Notes: generated by a model not told the origin, from the sequence alone. A stretch of 64,000 nt of DNA from Parasponia andersonii (GCA_002914805.1 JXTB01000210.1:338298-402297), one strand, 5' to 3'; shown: positions 1-12,411, counted from the first letter of the stretch. Numbers and translations are program-made.

Positions 1-3000
1 AGTCCTTTCAATCACGCCACCCATGTGTGCGCGCGGTGAAAGCGAGCGCGCTAGCACACGTCTCCACGCGCTGCTCCAAACGCGTGGCGCGGATGTGTGC
101 TTCTCATCGGCCGCCGGGGCCCGAGTCGTTGAACGGTCGACACGTGGCGGTCATGCCATGGCTGATTAAATGTCTTGGTGGTAGCTTTGGTGGAAACGGT
201 TACAATTGGGTGGATTGAAAAGCAAGTGTTGAATCTGAATGTCGATAAATATTCCGCCACGTCACCGGATACTGTTATTGTGGGGCCCGCGTGGCGATGA
301 TGATGAATGCTGCACGCAAAAGCCCCGCAAAAGGAAACATGTCCACCTCCTGCCAAGCCACAATGCCCGCCAATCCTTTTTGAACGTTTAAAGGAATAAG
401 ACAAAGCCATGTCATACCACATATTTAATGCTCTTACCAAAATGACCTTATTCTAGCATTTAAATGTTCATTGCTCTTTATTATTTTTCAATTCTTTTCT
501 CTTTTATTTTTTGCTATAGAAAATTTAATTATATATCTTTCTTACGAAATTTTGCAACCCCTCACTATTTGAACAGAAAAAATGTTACAGGTAATGACAA
601 ATTTACACATTGTTACGCATTGTTATTCGAGTGTAAACATGTACTCCAAAAATTTGACAACGTAGTAAGTTTCATCTTAATAGTGTAATTTGTTGAGTAA
701 TTATTTTGTGCTAGTATCAAACATGTCATGGCTTTATAATTTAGGTTTCATTTGAACAATATTTCACATTTATCTGTTAAGTTTTTATCCTATTCTAGTG
801 CTAAGTGCCTTTATTTCGTTGCTTTATTAATCTACTAGCTCGCATTAACATGAATGAACAAAATTCTCTTCTCTTACAACCACATATCGTAAAGATATAC
901 AATGACCGTACAAAATTTTCCCTATCTTTAGTGGGAAATAATCAATGATCCCATGCCCATTATCCGACATGTGGAGTATTTGATTTTCTGCTTAATTATA
1001 AATTAGCAGTGTAAGCCTGCTAAAAAATTTAAACAGGGTGGGGTAGGAAGAAAAACCTGATGAGGGTAAAATTGGAAAGGAGAGAAGTTTCCGCGAGCTG
1101 TCTTTCGGCAAATGATACCAAATTGCTCCACGTGTCCACCCTCAGACTTCCGGTTAATGGTTGTGGCTGTGAGATGTCTCTCCTGGAGTTGGTAGAGCCA
1201 GATATTTTCTAACACCATACCACACATATATTGTTAAATATTATTTCCTTGTCCTACTTTTTATTTTATTTTTTTGTTGATAATAACTCGTTTGTCCTAC
1301 TCGTTCGTTTAAAATATCCCAAATGATTCGCCTAATTTTACTCGTTACCCATATTTTTCATAGTTTTATAATTCAAGAACACGAAAATATCACAATTTGC
1401 TTTTGCCCCACGTACTATAGTACTCAGTCTGAAGACAGACTATCAACAAATCCATACCTTTGATAAATAAAAATGGACTTGCTATGTTAACTCGGAAGTC
1501 AAACATATAGTCAAGAGAAATAATTCATAACAAGATGTACATATATATATATATATATATGATTGTCAATGTATTTTTTTTATTATATGTATAGACTTTT
1601 TTAGCCACCAAATTATTATTAATGTGTATTATTAATGTTATTTTAATTTGTCAAAATAATCCTTTGAAAAAATAATTATCATATATATATATATATATAT
1701 TCTTTTGTGATTTCTTACTTTCCATTTTTACATGTAGATTTATTTTCGTTTCTTTTTCTTTTTGAGGGGAAACAAGTTGTACTTTATTCCATAGACAAAT
1801 CATTTAGTCCAACCTTTGAGATACAGCTTTGTATCTCATTAAACCACTGACAAGTAGTAGAAAGCTGAAAAGATGAACTAGCTAAAAGAGTATGAGTCAC
1901 AATATTTTCCGAGCGTAGGAAATAATTGCCGCAAGCATACAATATCTTAGTTTGTTATTATTGAAGTACTATACAATTATCATAAAAATTTTCTTAATAT
2001 CTTGAAAGGTACTTAATGCTACCCTAAAAATAAAATAATAATAAAAATAGAGAGAGACTACATAAAGTGTCATAAACAGTTTTTTTTTTTTTAAAGGAAA
2101 ATAAAAAGGTACACAATTCAATATTGGATTCTTATTTCTTTATCTTTTTATAACACAAGAATAAATATTAGTTTCCATTGCACCAAGGGCAAATAGTCCT
2201 AATAAGATAACATAACTCACAAGTCATAAGTGACATATCTATACACCGTTATCTAGAAATATTATATGCATATATCTGAAGGACTCATATGACATATGTT
2301 GTACCTTTTTTTTATAATACTCGTGATCAAAGTGTGGTACCTTCAATATTGTAACACGAGCGTTAATCAAAGATTTTTTGTACTAATTAACAAATGATTG
2401 TGTTACCAATATAATTTTGCTTCATTTTGACATCAAGGACTTCACAAGTAAGAAATTTTTATTGGTTAATGTGTGTTTCTAAACTTTATATTATGTCATA
2501 ATTAAACACACTAATACAAAATATATATATATATGGAATATTGTGACAATAAAATACTTCTTTTCTACTCCATTTATCAATTACCATTGACGTAAGAAAC
2601 CAGAAATATATATTTATTAAGGATCAAAATTATGCCATTTAAACGTGGAGAGACACAGGGAAACTTGAAAGAACTTGACTAATCTTATTGACTTAGTTGC
2701 AAAAAACCAAAAACAAAAAAAAACAAAAAAAAAAAAAAGAAGAAGAACATGGGTGGAAATTGGAGAAGCAAAATTATTGGGGGAAAATTGCAAATAAGGA
2801 GAAACGGAATAGGAGAGTAGTTTCGAGGGAAACGAGGTTTTTGTGGAGACGGGAAGCGCCAGGAGGCATCAAAGGGACCCATATTAAAAAATATACTAGA
2901 AATTACAAATCAGAAATAAATAAATATTCCTCTTTATTTATTTATTTATTTAGAAATTCTCTCAATTAATATTGTCCACGTACCCAACTCCAAAACAAAC

Positions 3001-3269
3001 TTTTACCACAGTACAGTCAATTTGTACTCTTGAGTAACCACATCCACCGCCTTCCTCTCCCCCTCTTAAGTCCAAACCACTCTCCTTATTTATTTACTTA
3101 CTTTAAAAAAATAAAAAAAAATTAAATAAAGAATAAACTACTATTCATCTCCTTGTGCTTACTATAAAAAATCTCATTCTACTTTATAATTCTATTGGAT
3201 CCCCATAAAACCACGAGAACCTCCAATGGTTTTCCTTTGATCTTTCCCTCTCTCACTACAAAAACCCCA
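1..3269. other. Upstream intergenic region, no gene recognised
   Basis: I recognise no coding exon here. The first ~310 bases are more GC-rich than what follows and contain several ACGT-core elements, including a CACGTG G-box at 141-146 and GCCACGTCAC at 256-265, so they may be promoter DNA of a gene to the left of the window. The rest is AT-rich, with short (TA)n runs near 1540-1560, 1681-1700 and 2521-2534 and an A-rich run near 2700-2740. The last part is the proximal promoter of the BBX32-like gene. Confidence 0.5.
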
Positions 3270-3279
3270 TTATATATAT
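3270..3279 (+). promoter_or_regulatory. Probable TATA box of the BBX32-like gene
   Basis: The run TATATATATC begins about 67 bases before the ATG at 3337, after a CT-rich stretch and before a short A/C-rich leader. That leaves room for a 5' UTR of roughly 30-40 bases, a normal plant spacing. The assignment is by position and motif only. Confidence 0.5.
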
Positions 3280-3336
3280 CTAAACCAAATCCATTCCTCC
3301 AAACAGATCCTAGTCTCAGAAGGGAAACCAAAAACA

Positions 3337-4182
3337 ATGAAGAGAAACAACAACAACAAGGTCTGTGAGCTTTGTAGCGAAGAAGCTTCTCTCTACTGCC
3401 ATGCCGATTCAGCTTTCCTCTGCCGGAGCTGCGACGCCGACGTTCACGGCGCCAACTTCCTCGTCGCTCGCCACGTCCGCCGCACTATCTGCTCCAGCTG
3501 CTTCGCCTTCGACGGAAGCTTCGTCTCCGGCGCCGCCTATCGCCGCCGTAACCGGTCCGAACTCTGCCGGGTTTGCTCGTCGGAGAACTCTTCTTTGTCC
3601 TCGGATTCTCCCTCTATTTGCGTCTCGAGCACTACGAGCGAATCGAAGAGGCGGCGTGTCGAAGATCGGGTAGTGATGAAGGAGAGGATCGGGTCGTCGA
3701 GCTCCGTCACCGATCTCTCCGGCGAGGAGGTAACTGCGCCGGTTAGATTCGCAGGCGAAGTATCGTCGGAGAAGACGAAGACGAAGAAGGAGAAGGAAAC
3801 GGACCCGATTGGACCCCGGAGGTTGACGAGCGTGGACGAGAAGGCGGAGGGCATTTTCGGGAACTGGTGCAGGGAGTTGGGGCTGGATGATAATTGCGAA
3901 GTCGTGGCGCTGGCGTTACACGCGCTTGGGTTCTGCGTGGCGAGGTCGAGGGTTTTGCCGTTCAGAGTGTCTCTGGCGGCGTCGTTTTGGTACGGATTGA
4001 GAGCTTGCGGGGAGAAATCCGCCGCGCGTACGTTTCACGGCCTGAGACGGCTCCAGGAGGTGTCTGGCGTGCCCGCTAAGCTGATCGTGGCCGTCGAATT
4101 TAAGCTGGCTGAGGAATTAAGGGTTAGGAAAACTCGGCGCCATGATGATCTTGAGGAAGGTTGGGCCGAGTGCTCCGCCTAG
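3337..4182 (+). CDS. BBX32: B-box zinc finger protein, BBX32-like
   Basis: A 281-residue intronless protein with one N-terminal B-box and no CCT domain. The zinc ligands fit the plant BBX consensus exactly: C10, C13, C21, D24, C29, C32, H37, H46. A Ser-rich and basic middle follows (about 85-165). The C-terminal part (about 168-281) contains GIFGNWCRELGL, a run of small and hydrophobic residues and a DLEEGWAE-type end, which resembles Arabidopsis BBX32 (EIP6). Family knowledge: BBX32 is a nuclear transcriptional co-regulator that works through protein partners (BBX21/HY5, EMF1) to restrain photomorphogenesis and flowering; the role here is inferred from that. The protein is longer than the roughly 225-residue Arabidopsis homologue, mostly in the low-complexity linker. 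The ORF is clearly GC-richer than its surroundings. The start is the first ATG after the TATA-like box and lies just before the B-box. BBX30/31-type single-B-box proteins are much shorter, so BBX32 fits best. Confidence 0.88.
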   Translation: MKRNNNNKVCELCSEEASLYCHADSAFLCRSCDADVHGANFLVARHVRRTICSSCFAFDGSFVSGAAYRRRNRSELCRVCSSENSSLSSDSPSICVSSTTSESKRRRVEDRVVMKERIGSSSSVTDLSGEEVTAPVRFAGEVSSEKTKTKKEKETDPIGPRRLTSVDEKAEGIFGNWCRELGLDDNCEVVALALHALGFCVARSRVLPFRVSLAASFWYGLRACGEKSAARTFHGLRRLQEVSGVPAKLIVAVEFKLAEELRVRKTRRHDDLEEGWAECSA

Positions 4183-5959
4183 CTAAACGGCGTTGTCAGC
4201 CAAGATCTGCCGAAGTGTCACACGTGTCTATACTCCGTGCTAGTTAGATTAGGCTTTAACCGATAATTAATTATTAATGTAATTTCATTTTTGTTTTTTT
4301 TTTTAAATTTCGATTTTGATTTGCAATTGTGCGTGGTGCTTTTTTATCTATGTTGTTCGCATTATTGCAAAGGATGCAAATATTTAAAATGAATGAATCC
4401 TGACCGTTATCTATGTGGTTATTTTTTCTAAATTTTATTTTTAATTTTGAAATTTCTATATATGGTGCAAAGTGGTTGTTTTTGAATATATTAGGTAAAT
4501 TAAAGGTTTTCTAAAGTTATAATTCACAACACTTTTGAGGTACTGAAGCTCACCATAAAGCCTGTTACAAAATAAGACTTACCATTAAATAAAGCAGATA
4601 CTCACTAGGGCCAGTAAATTCTGACAAATTGATTACATCCACTATTTTTTTTTTAATCATTTTGCTAAGCAAAAACAGTTTTTTGTTTGATGAAATTTAT
4701 CATAATGTTGCAAAACAAAGAAGGTACATGCATTTACAATATTAATTGGTACAGCGAATGCTAAAGGTATTGATGGTTCTTAGCATTAGGACTACCACAT
4801 TGATATCGGAATCGAACATCCATTTTTATTAATGTATGGTTTTAAGTCTTTAGCATTTTTTTTCAATGAAATGAGGTATTGAATTATTATTTATCATTTG
4901 GTAATTGCTGTAAGATTCATTTTTTTTTTAAGTGTAATCTCTAATTTACAAGTAAAATTCTTATCGTATGTATGTTACTCTTTTATTTATTCATTTATTT
5001 ATTTTTGCCCTTTCTTGTGTGAATTTCACCTCCACTTGAACCGAATTTCTTGTTATACACGAGTAAATTAATTGAACAAAAAAAAGGTTAAATGTGGATT
5101 TAATTTTTTTTTCACTTCAATACCCGGAATCCAAAATAATAATAATAACAATAATAATATAAAATAAATATATTTATTTAATAAAAAAGACGTGCGGAAG
5201 TACATTGGACTTTAGAGATCCATATTTCTGTACGATTTGCTAGTTCATCGGAAGTACTCAGTTTGGTTAGCACTTGGCAGTACATTTTCTGGTAATTAAA
5301 TTTAATTATTACTATTTGATCCAAAAATTAAGTAATCATACTGTTACAACTAATTAAGTATAAGAAAAAATCTGAAGGATTGGCGATTGTACGGAGGTCA
5401 AATCACAACAATAAGTCCATCTTATGTGCTGGTTCTTTAAAGTATTGTACGTTAATTACTCGAGAGTTTAGGTGATTTTTTTTTTCTTTTGTGGTTAGAA
5501 AGCTTAGGTGAATTTTGTTAGAAATACAGTTTGATCTTCAAATGGAATATTCTATTCCTAAAGTTTAGTAACTATAATTTTTGTCCTCTTGCCACTTATT
5601 ATTAGGGATTTTTTTTTTTCGGTATTAGGGAATATTTTCTTAAACTAATACTTGATTCACAACTTAATAATTCATTTTGAATGTGGTAGTCCTTACTTTG
5701 AAAAAGGTATACAGCCAGAGCCAGTTAAAGTTGACAAAAATTTTTGTGTGTAATAATATTACTATTGGGATATTAAGCTTGGTACTCTCAATTGTGGTCA
5801 AATTACAACCTCAAACTCAGTGGAATAAAATGTACAGAAGAAGTACAACCTCAACCTTCATAAAGATCTTATTATCGTGCGTTCTTTTGGGAAATTAGAT
5901 AGAGAGCAGTAATTTCTGGACTGGTTGATATTTCAAACAAATATCAATTAGCTAGGATA

Positions 5960-6001
<42 letters not shown>

Positions 6002-6339
6002 TACGTACACGCCACACGAAAATAAATATGCACAAATTTATTATATATTACACGTCTATATCGATTTACCTAGCTACATACACGCATGTGTAGCTTAATT
6101 CTGGTTGTGATATTGCTACCTAAATACTAATGCCTGTCTCATGTATCGATGATTCATGTCCGGTCCACGTGGACTTAGAACACATCTTAGAAAATTAAGA
6201 CAAGCAAATGAAAAAACAAAAAACAAAATAATTAAAGCAAAAACCAAAAAGTCGGGAAAATGAGCTCTCTGAAAATCTATATAGTTCTACGATCTGCTAA
6301 TTTGTCAAATATTATTTTAATTTTTATATGTTTGATATC
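4183..6339. other. AT-rich intergenic DNA
   Basis: This is 3' UTR and intergenic sequence after the BBX32-like gene. A CACGTG G-box occurs near 4221, just after the stop. The rest is AT-rich with poly-T and poly-A runs and a long (TA)n run at 5962-5999. I see no coding exon. Confidence 0.55.
5962..5999. repeat. (TA)n microsatellite
   Basis: An uninterrupted TA dinucleotide run of about 38 bases. Unlike the TA runs at 6.3-12.5 kb, it carries no recognisable inverted-repeat element. Confidence 0.9.
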
Positions 6340-6364
6340 ATATATATATATATATATATATATA

Positions 6365-6519
6365 GATACATGGCACAATAAAAATTTAGTATGCACATTT
6401 TTTTATTGTGAAAAATAAGAGATAGAAAGAGCATTAATGATGTACGTCTTTTTATGCACTTTATTAAAAAAAAATATCTACTCATAAATAAATAAAAAAA
6501 TACCTATTAAATTGGCAAC
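6365..6519 (+). mobile_element. TA-microsatellite-associated MITE, copy 1 (internally deleted)
   Basis: Both sides are TA runs (about 6340-6364 and 6519-6538). The inner text matches the other three copies: TTTAGTATGCACATTTTTTT, then an A/G-rich AAGAGATAGA segment, then TGTACGTCTTTTTATGCACTT, ending TACCTATTAAATTGGCAACT. Compared with copy 4 at 12173-12413, it lacks most of the left terminus and the central palindrome around GGATCACC. Non-coding. Confidence 0.72.
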
Positions 6520-7312
6520 TATATATATATATATATATTGTATCATAATTATGTTAAAATCAAATATAATGCAAATCTAATATGTCTAGAAGCGCGCATT
6601 ATTGATTGAGGATTTTTCTTCTCCTTACCATAGGTTTTTTCCCAATAGACATATATACTAATTTAATTGTCATTAATTCTTCAATTAGTAGACTCCATTT
6701 TTACTTTTATTTTTCTCATAAATCTATAGAAAACATGGAGTCTAAGGGGTATTTGGCATCATAACTAAAAATAATAATAATAATTTGTTGAGATCTTTTT
6801 AATACCAAACATCTTTTATTTTGTGAAATTTCAAAAAAGAAAAAAAAAAAGATTTTGATTTTATAGCTGAAAACACATCTTTGGAAACAGAAAATTAGGA
6901 TCTTTCAATAAAAAAAAAAAAGAAAGAAAAAAAAATAGAAAACAATGCCAAACAGGGTTTTTTTTTGTATTATAAAAATGTACAGATAGTAATTTGTTAA
7001 TTGTCCTAAAATTTGTCTATTATTTGGAGGGTGCTTTATATTTGAGTGCTTCATATTATTTTGCTTGTATGGATCCGACCAAATTTTACTTCCCAACAAT
7101 TAGCAATTATGTATTACACGGTATGAGAGTTAAGGATTTACTGCAACAATTTTATTGGATTAATTTACTATATTTTAGATTTAATTTGAATTTTTTTTAT
7201 TTTCTTAAGGAAATAATTTCATTAAACTCAAATAAGAATGGTTACAATGATAAATTGGATTACATATATGTAGAACTTTTTACAATAAAAATTAGAAAAT
7301 CGATTCACAGAC

Positions 7313-7314
<2 letters not shown>

Positions 7315-7371
<57 letters not shown>
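7315..7371. repeat. (TA)n microsatellite, long
   Basis: About 57 bases of uninterrupted TA. The neighbouring AT-rich sequence shows no MITE terminus. Confidence 0.9.
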
Positions 7372-7374
<3 letters not shown>

Positions 7375-8160
7375 CAAAGGCAATCCCCATTATCGATCTT
7401 GGAGAAAATTCTATGAAAGATGCAATAGAACTTTTCAATGGCTTGTTTCGATTCTTTATTATCTGAATTGGTACTTCTTATTGCCAAAAGAGTTTCTTTA
7501 TTATCTAGATCATAAATAATACAAATTTGAATAATAAACTACACCAACAAGACAAAAAAATTAGAACAAAAACTTAAACTACCATAAATCTAAATTTGGG
7601 TGGACTATAACACCATATATAAATATAAATCTAGGTGGACATCTATATTTACAAATGTAATTAAGGGTTATGTGGATTATATATACACCCCAACTTCGCA
7701 TAAAGACACTGTATTGATTAATAAAATGACTAAAAGAGATAATTTAAAAAAGAATAAAAAAAAAAAAGAAAAAAGAAAAGGCACCCCGTTTTCATCCGTA
7801 CTTCCTTTTCAATTTCTGAGTAACATTCCCATTAAAAATTATCTTCTGTCTCTCGTCTTATTATTATTTTTAGCCTTATTATTTTTTTAAAAAGAAAATT
7901 ATGTGTAATTCATCTCCTCTAGTTCTAATTGTTGATAATTTTTTTAATCTTAAATTAAAGAAGAGGAAGTGAAATTTCTTTGCTTTAATTATACTAAATT
8001 TGCATCATTTTATTTTTTATTATTTTCCAGTGCCTTGTGTTTCATTTTCTCGTATTAATTATTTTTTTCTCTCATAGTCTTTTGTCGAATAATTCAATCT
8101 TTCATCCTAAAAATTTAAATTACTAATTTGTTTTAGTTTATGGACTTGTATGGGAGAAAG

Positions 8161-8234
8161 TTAGCTTTAGAAGATATTTATGGTGCTTCTAACATGGTTA
8201 GCTTTAGAAGATATTTATGATGCTTCTAACATGG
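8161..8234. repeat. 37-bp tandem duplication
   Basis: Two adjacent copies beginning TTAGCTTTAGAAGATATTTA (8161 and 8198) that differ at about one position. No coding context. Confidence 0.85.
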
Positions 8235-9359
8235 TTTTTGATTTCTTATCCTGACATACATTTTTATTTATTTTAGAGATGTCTTAATAATTGTGGCATT
8301 GCAAATATAGTTCCCTAAAAGATTATTTGAAAACAAAAACATATATGATAATATAAAATAAGAGAAATACCCAACCTATGCTAGGATAAAGGAAATGTAC
8401 CCAACCTAGAAAAAGAAAAGAAATGGTCAAATTCAAGTGTTTTAAATCTTTAGTGATAAATACCAAATTAATCTTTTTGAATTTTTGAGTCGTTATTTTT
8501 CCCCAAATTTTGTTATATTTGTATATATTCTATAAATTTAATTTAATTATAATAATTACATATATAATTTAGAATAACGTATTATTGAATCACTGATAGA
8601 TACTCTTACAAGGAAAGGCCCTAGAAGACATACTAATGGACTTAGTAAAATTATTATTTGGATATACAGTATCCAATTTATTTTTTCTTTTTAAGAGAAT
8701 TCGGATATATATAGTTTGTATCCGGAAAATGCGGTCAATTCCTAACCTCGGCTTTCATAAAGATTTTCCATACATATTTTGTGTTGTATATCAACTTTGG
8801 AAAAAGCTATATAGAGCAATATCTTTTAGGTTTGGCTTATATTATTGTCTAAATACGTCCACGTCTCAAGTATAGCTTAATTAATACATATGTGATGTTA
8901 CGCATATAATTCATGTGCTATAACGATCCATGTGGCGGGTCCCTTGTGGTTTTCATACACATCTTAAAACCCATACCAAAAAGAAAAAAATCTGGTCACG
9001 GAGAAAGCTCAGAGTAATTTAAACTTCAAAATTTGGCAATATGCAACTTTAATTAGAATATGAGTACGACCAAAAAAATTTGTTAAATTAATTGGTAAAT
9101 ATTCGTGTTGATTGTCTTTGCCACATGTCGAAATTATCGATAGTGGAATTTAAACTTTTAGTCCAATATTTGAGGGACTTGATTGACTACTTAGTCATAA
9201 CAGAAAGCTTTTGGTTTGTTATCTCTTTCTTTTTTCACCCGGGTTTACTACTACGGTAATTTTGAGCAGGCGACACAAGTGAATTATACTGATATTTCTC
9301 ATTTTTGAATCGTTATACCAAGCTATTGTAACCACATTAATTAATCCATCAAATTTGCA

Positions 9360-10023
9360 GGTGCCGTTTGATAAAGCTTTTGTTTTTTATTATTTTGAAC
9401 ACAAAAATAAAAGTATTTTTTTCTTATTTTATTTTTTGATTTTCAAAAAAAAAAAAAGTGTTTGGTAACTATAGTATTTTTGCTTTCCTGTTTTAAAATA
9501 AAATGTAAAAATATGTTCAGTAACTAGTACTTTTTACTTTTCAAAGTGAAAATCAAAACGGAAACAATAAGGGGAAAAAGAAAGAGAGAATGAGAAGAGA
9601 GAGAAAAAGTAGTATGTATCTAAATAATTTTTAAAAGTAGTATTTTTTTTCAAAATAAACTTTTAAAAGTGATGTCTTTGTAAATAAATTGGGAAGTGTT
9701 CCAATAAAATTTTAACATTTTTTATAATTTTATTTTAAAAAATACCATTTTTAAAATTTTTATTTTAAAAAATATTGAGAAAAATGGTGAGATAAGTCTA
9801 AATATGTTTGAATTTTATTATTAGCCTTTCTAAAAACTGTTTTAAAAAAATTTGAAAGCAAGAAATTTTTGTCTTCAAATAAAAAATATCAAAGTAGTTT
9901 TACCAAACATGTTTTTGAAAAATATTTTCACTTTTATATTGAAAAAACAAAAAACTATTTAAATAAGTGTTATCAAATGAGGACTAGTGTTTTATTTTTG
10001 TATGCTATTTTATATATATATAT
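9360..10023. other. Non-coding AT-rich sequence, possibly a nonautonomous DNA transposon
   Basis: The segment has TTTGATAAAGC and GTGTTTGGTAAC near its left side and TTTACCAAACATG and GTTATCAAATGAGG near its right side. These are the inverted GTTTGGTA/TACCAAAC word pairs common at ends of plant nonautonomous hAT or PIF elements. I could not define exact termini or a target duplication, so this is only a suggestion. Its last ~103 bases (9921-10023) recur at 10262-10369. Confidence 0.3.
9921..10023 (+). repeat. Direct repeat R1 flanking MITE copy 2
   Basis: About 103 bases beginning AATATTTTCACTTTTATATT and ending in a TA run. A close copy occurs at 10262-10369, in the same orientation and with few mismatches. 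MITE copy 2 lies between the two repeats. Confidence 0.8.
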
Positions 10024-10026
10024 AAT

Positions 10027-10255
10027 GGTTGTGTATTTTTTTTTTCACTTATAGGTAGGTATTTTTTTTTAGCCGTTGGATCACCATCTAATGGTGATCC
10101 AATAGCTATAATGAAGTGCATGAAAAGACGTGCATCATTAATGCTCTTTCTCTCTCTTACTTTTTATAATAAAAAAATGTGCATACTAAATTTTTATTGG
10201 CCAAATTAATACCTATGCATAGGTATAAAAAAAAATACCTACTGGATTTGTGCCC
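10027..10255 (-). mobile_element. TA-microsatellite-associated MITE, copy 2 (inverted)
   Basis: An inverted copy of the family. It reads TAGCCGTTGGATCACC, GAAGTGCATGAAAAGACGTG, then TCTCTCTCTTACTTTTTATA and ends with TACCTACTGGATTTGTGCCC, the reverse complement of the left terminus of copy 4. TA runs lie on both sides (10011-10023 and 10256-10262). The end at 10027 lacks part of the terminal repeat. Confidence 0.78.
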
Positions 10256-10261
10256 ATATAT

Positions 10262-10369
10262 AATATTTTCACTTTTTTATTAAAAAAACAAAAAACTATT
10301 TAAATAAGTGTTATCAAATAAGGACTAGTGTTTTATTTTTGTACGCTCTTTTATATATATATATATATA
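10262..10369 (+). repeat. Direct repeat R2, second copy of R1
   Basis: Near-identical to 9921-10023 in the same orientation. It shares AAAAAACTATTTAAATAAGT and GGACTAGTGTTTTATTTTTG and again ends in a TA run that borders a MITE (copy 3). Confidence 0.8.
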
Positions 10370-10390
10370 AGCACCAATCTATATATATAT

Positions 10391-10619
10391 GAGCACCAAT
10401 CTAGTAAGTATTTTTTTATTTACCTATACATAAGTATCATTTTGGCTAATGAAAATTTATTATATAATATTTTTTTTATAATAAAAAATAAGAGAGAGAA
10501 ATAACATTAACGATACAAATTTTTTCATGTATCTAATTATAACTGTTGGATCACTATTATTAAAAGAAAATACCTATACGTAGGTGAAAAAAAAAACAAA
10601 TACCTATTGGATTGACAAC

Positions 10620-10621
<2 letters not shown>
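10391..10621 (+). mobile_element. TA-microsatellite-associated MITE, copy 3
   Basis: Forward copy from GAGCACCAATCTAGTAAGTA to TACCTATTGGATTGACAACC, between TA runs. Its terminal motif GCACCAATCT is duplicated just outside the element (10371-10380), separated from it by a further short TA run. It is the most diverged copy in the centre, but keeps the A/G-rich AAGAGAGAGAAA segment and both terminal blocks. Confidence 0.75.
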
Positions 10622-10622
<1 letters not shown>

Positions 10623-10653
<31 letters not shown>

Positions 10654-12133
10654 TTAGAAATAAGCCTTAATTGATCTCATAAAAAAAGGCTTAATTTATC
10701 AATAGTCTACTACATAAGTCCCCAATTTTGAACTACAATCAGAATAGCTCACCTGTATGATTGGACCCCCATACAGAATATTACTCCTATTTTTTTAAAA
10801 AAATAATAATAGGACCTTTAGATCTACTATATCTAATGTTAATTCGTTAATACATCAATTGTTAATTTGTTTTGAGGTTGCGTTGTGGCAATTGCAATAT
10901 TGAATGGTACTACTGTATATACTGACGCATGACTACATACGAATTCAAAGATATAATATAATATCATGAGCTGTCTGTACGTAGTAAAAGTTTTAATGTC
11001 CAGCTATTATTTATACTGTTACAATGATGTTATATGTGTACATTTATATATAGCAACCCATCATAACTGAGGTTGATATGGAAATCATAGATGTGAGGAC
11101 TGAATTGTATGTGTGAGAGTTGAGGTGTTTAGAATGGTTGGTGGGGGTAGGGAGAAATGAGCGGTGGGTTGTGGTGGATTTTTAAAGTCTTTGCAAGAAT
11201 CCAATGGCTAAGAGAGAGACTAATAGGACCTTTTTTTTTTTTCGGTTAAAAATGATAGAATATGATTCTTTATGAGTACTGTTTTGAGTGTCAGCTAATA
11301 ATTTTGAAACCATAAAATCATAACTTCCCTGCATCACTTAAATTGAATGGTCATAATTTATTATTGTGAATATTGTACACTAGGATTTTAGGTGAATATT
11401 TAGTTTGGTATGTCTTGTTCTAGAACAATAATCTTTTAAAGTAGTTTATATGCCAATATGCATTATGCAACTTGATCTCCTGGCATGTCTTTGAGAAAAA
11501 TACTAATAGTATTTTAATCAATCATACCCTATATGTAGACCGAATACTCAACCGTAACCAAAAAAAAAAATCTTAGTCTTTCTTTTTATTTGCATCTTTC
11601 TCTGACAAGAAAGCCAACGCCTCTCTATTTGGAGGCGGAGAGTGGGTCTTCCTTCTTTTTCTTTGGCCTTTTTGGCCATCTTTTTCCTCATCCTCCATAC
11701 TTCTTGTTTTTTTTTTTTTTAGTTTTTAATAAGTCTAAATTTAGATATGATTTGTAATACTACTTTTTATATAGATTTTAGTCCGGTCTAAATCTTAAAT
11801 CTGAGATTTCTTCTCAGATTTAGATATATTTAGTAGTCAATTTTTATTTTATTTTCTTTTCCACGAGTATGGATCTTAATTACTGTCAGCTCTATATAAT
11901 TATCCTACTAAGAATACAGCCAGAAGTAAGTATTGAAAGTTATAGATTACTAGTGACTTTTGTTATTAGGATCTTTCTCTTGAAGAATTATGGTCAACTC
12001 ACACATTTATAATTAATTGTGTTTGTGATCCATTTTTCGTCTCTTTTGAGGAGTTTAAAAATATAATCATTTCATTTACATTGTAATTTGAAGTTTTTCT
12101 GCTTCAATTAATAATATTCCTTTGAGGAACTTG

Positions 12134-12136
<3 letters not shown>
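10623..12136. other. AT-rich intergenic DNA
   Basis: It opens with a TA run to 10651 and contains poly-T and poly-A runs. I recognise no coding exon or element terminus. Confidence 0.5.
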
Positions 12137-12172
<36 letters not shown>

Positions 12173-12174
<2 letters not shown>

Positions 12175-12411
12175 GCACCAATCCAGTATGCATTTTTTTT
12201 TAACTTATGCATAGGTATCAATTTGGCCAATGAAAATTTAGCATGCACATTTTTTTATTGTAAAAAGTAAGAGAGAGAAAAAGTATTAATAATGCACGTC
12301 TTTTCATGCACTTCATTATAGCCATTGGATCACCATTAGATGATGATCTAACGGCTAAAAAAAAAATACCTATCCATAGGTAAAGAAAAAAAATATCTAT
12401 TGGATTGGCAA

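Noticed and set aside
3365..3854. Other-frame ORFs within the BBX32-like gene
   Set aside because: Produced by the GC-rich codons of the real gene; only the 3337 frame contains the B-box ligands.
4795..4825. tRNA-like T-loop (minus-strand GTTCGATTCC)
   Set aside because: No matching acceptor stem, D-arm or anticodon arm could be drawn around it.
6994..7416. 140-codon plus-strand frame
   Set aside because: Its last third is translated (TA)n (Ile-Tyr repeats) and the rest is AT-rich with no conserved block.
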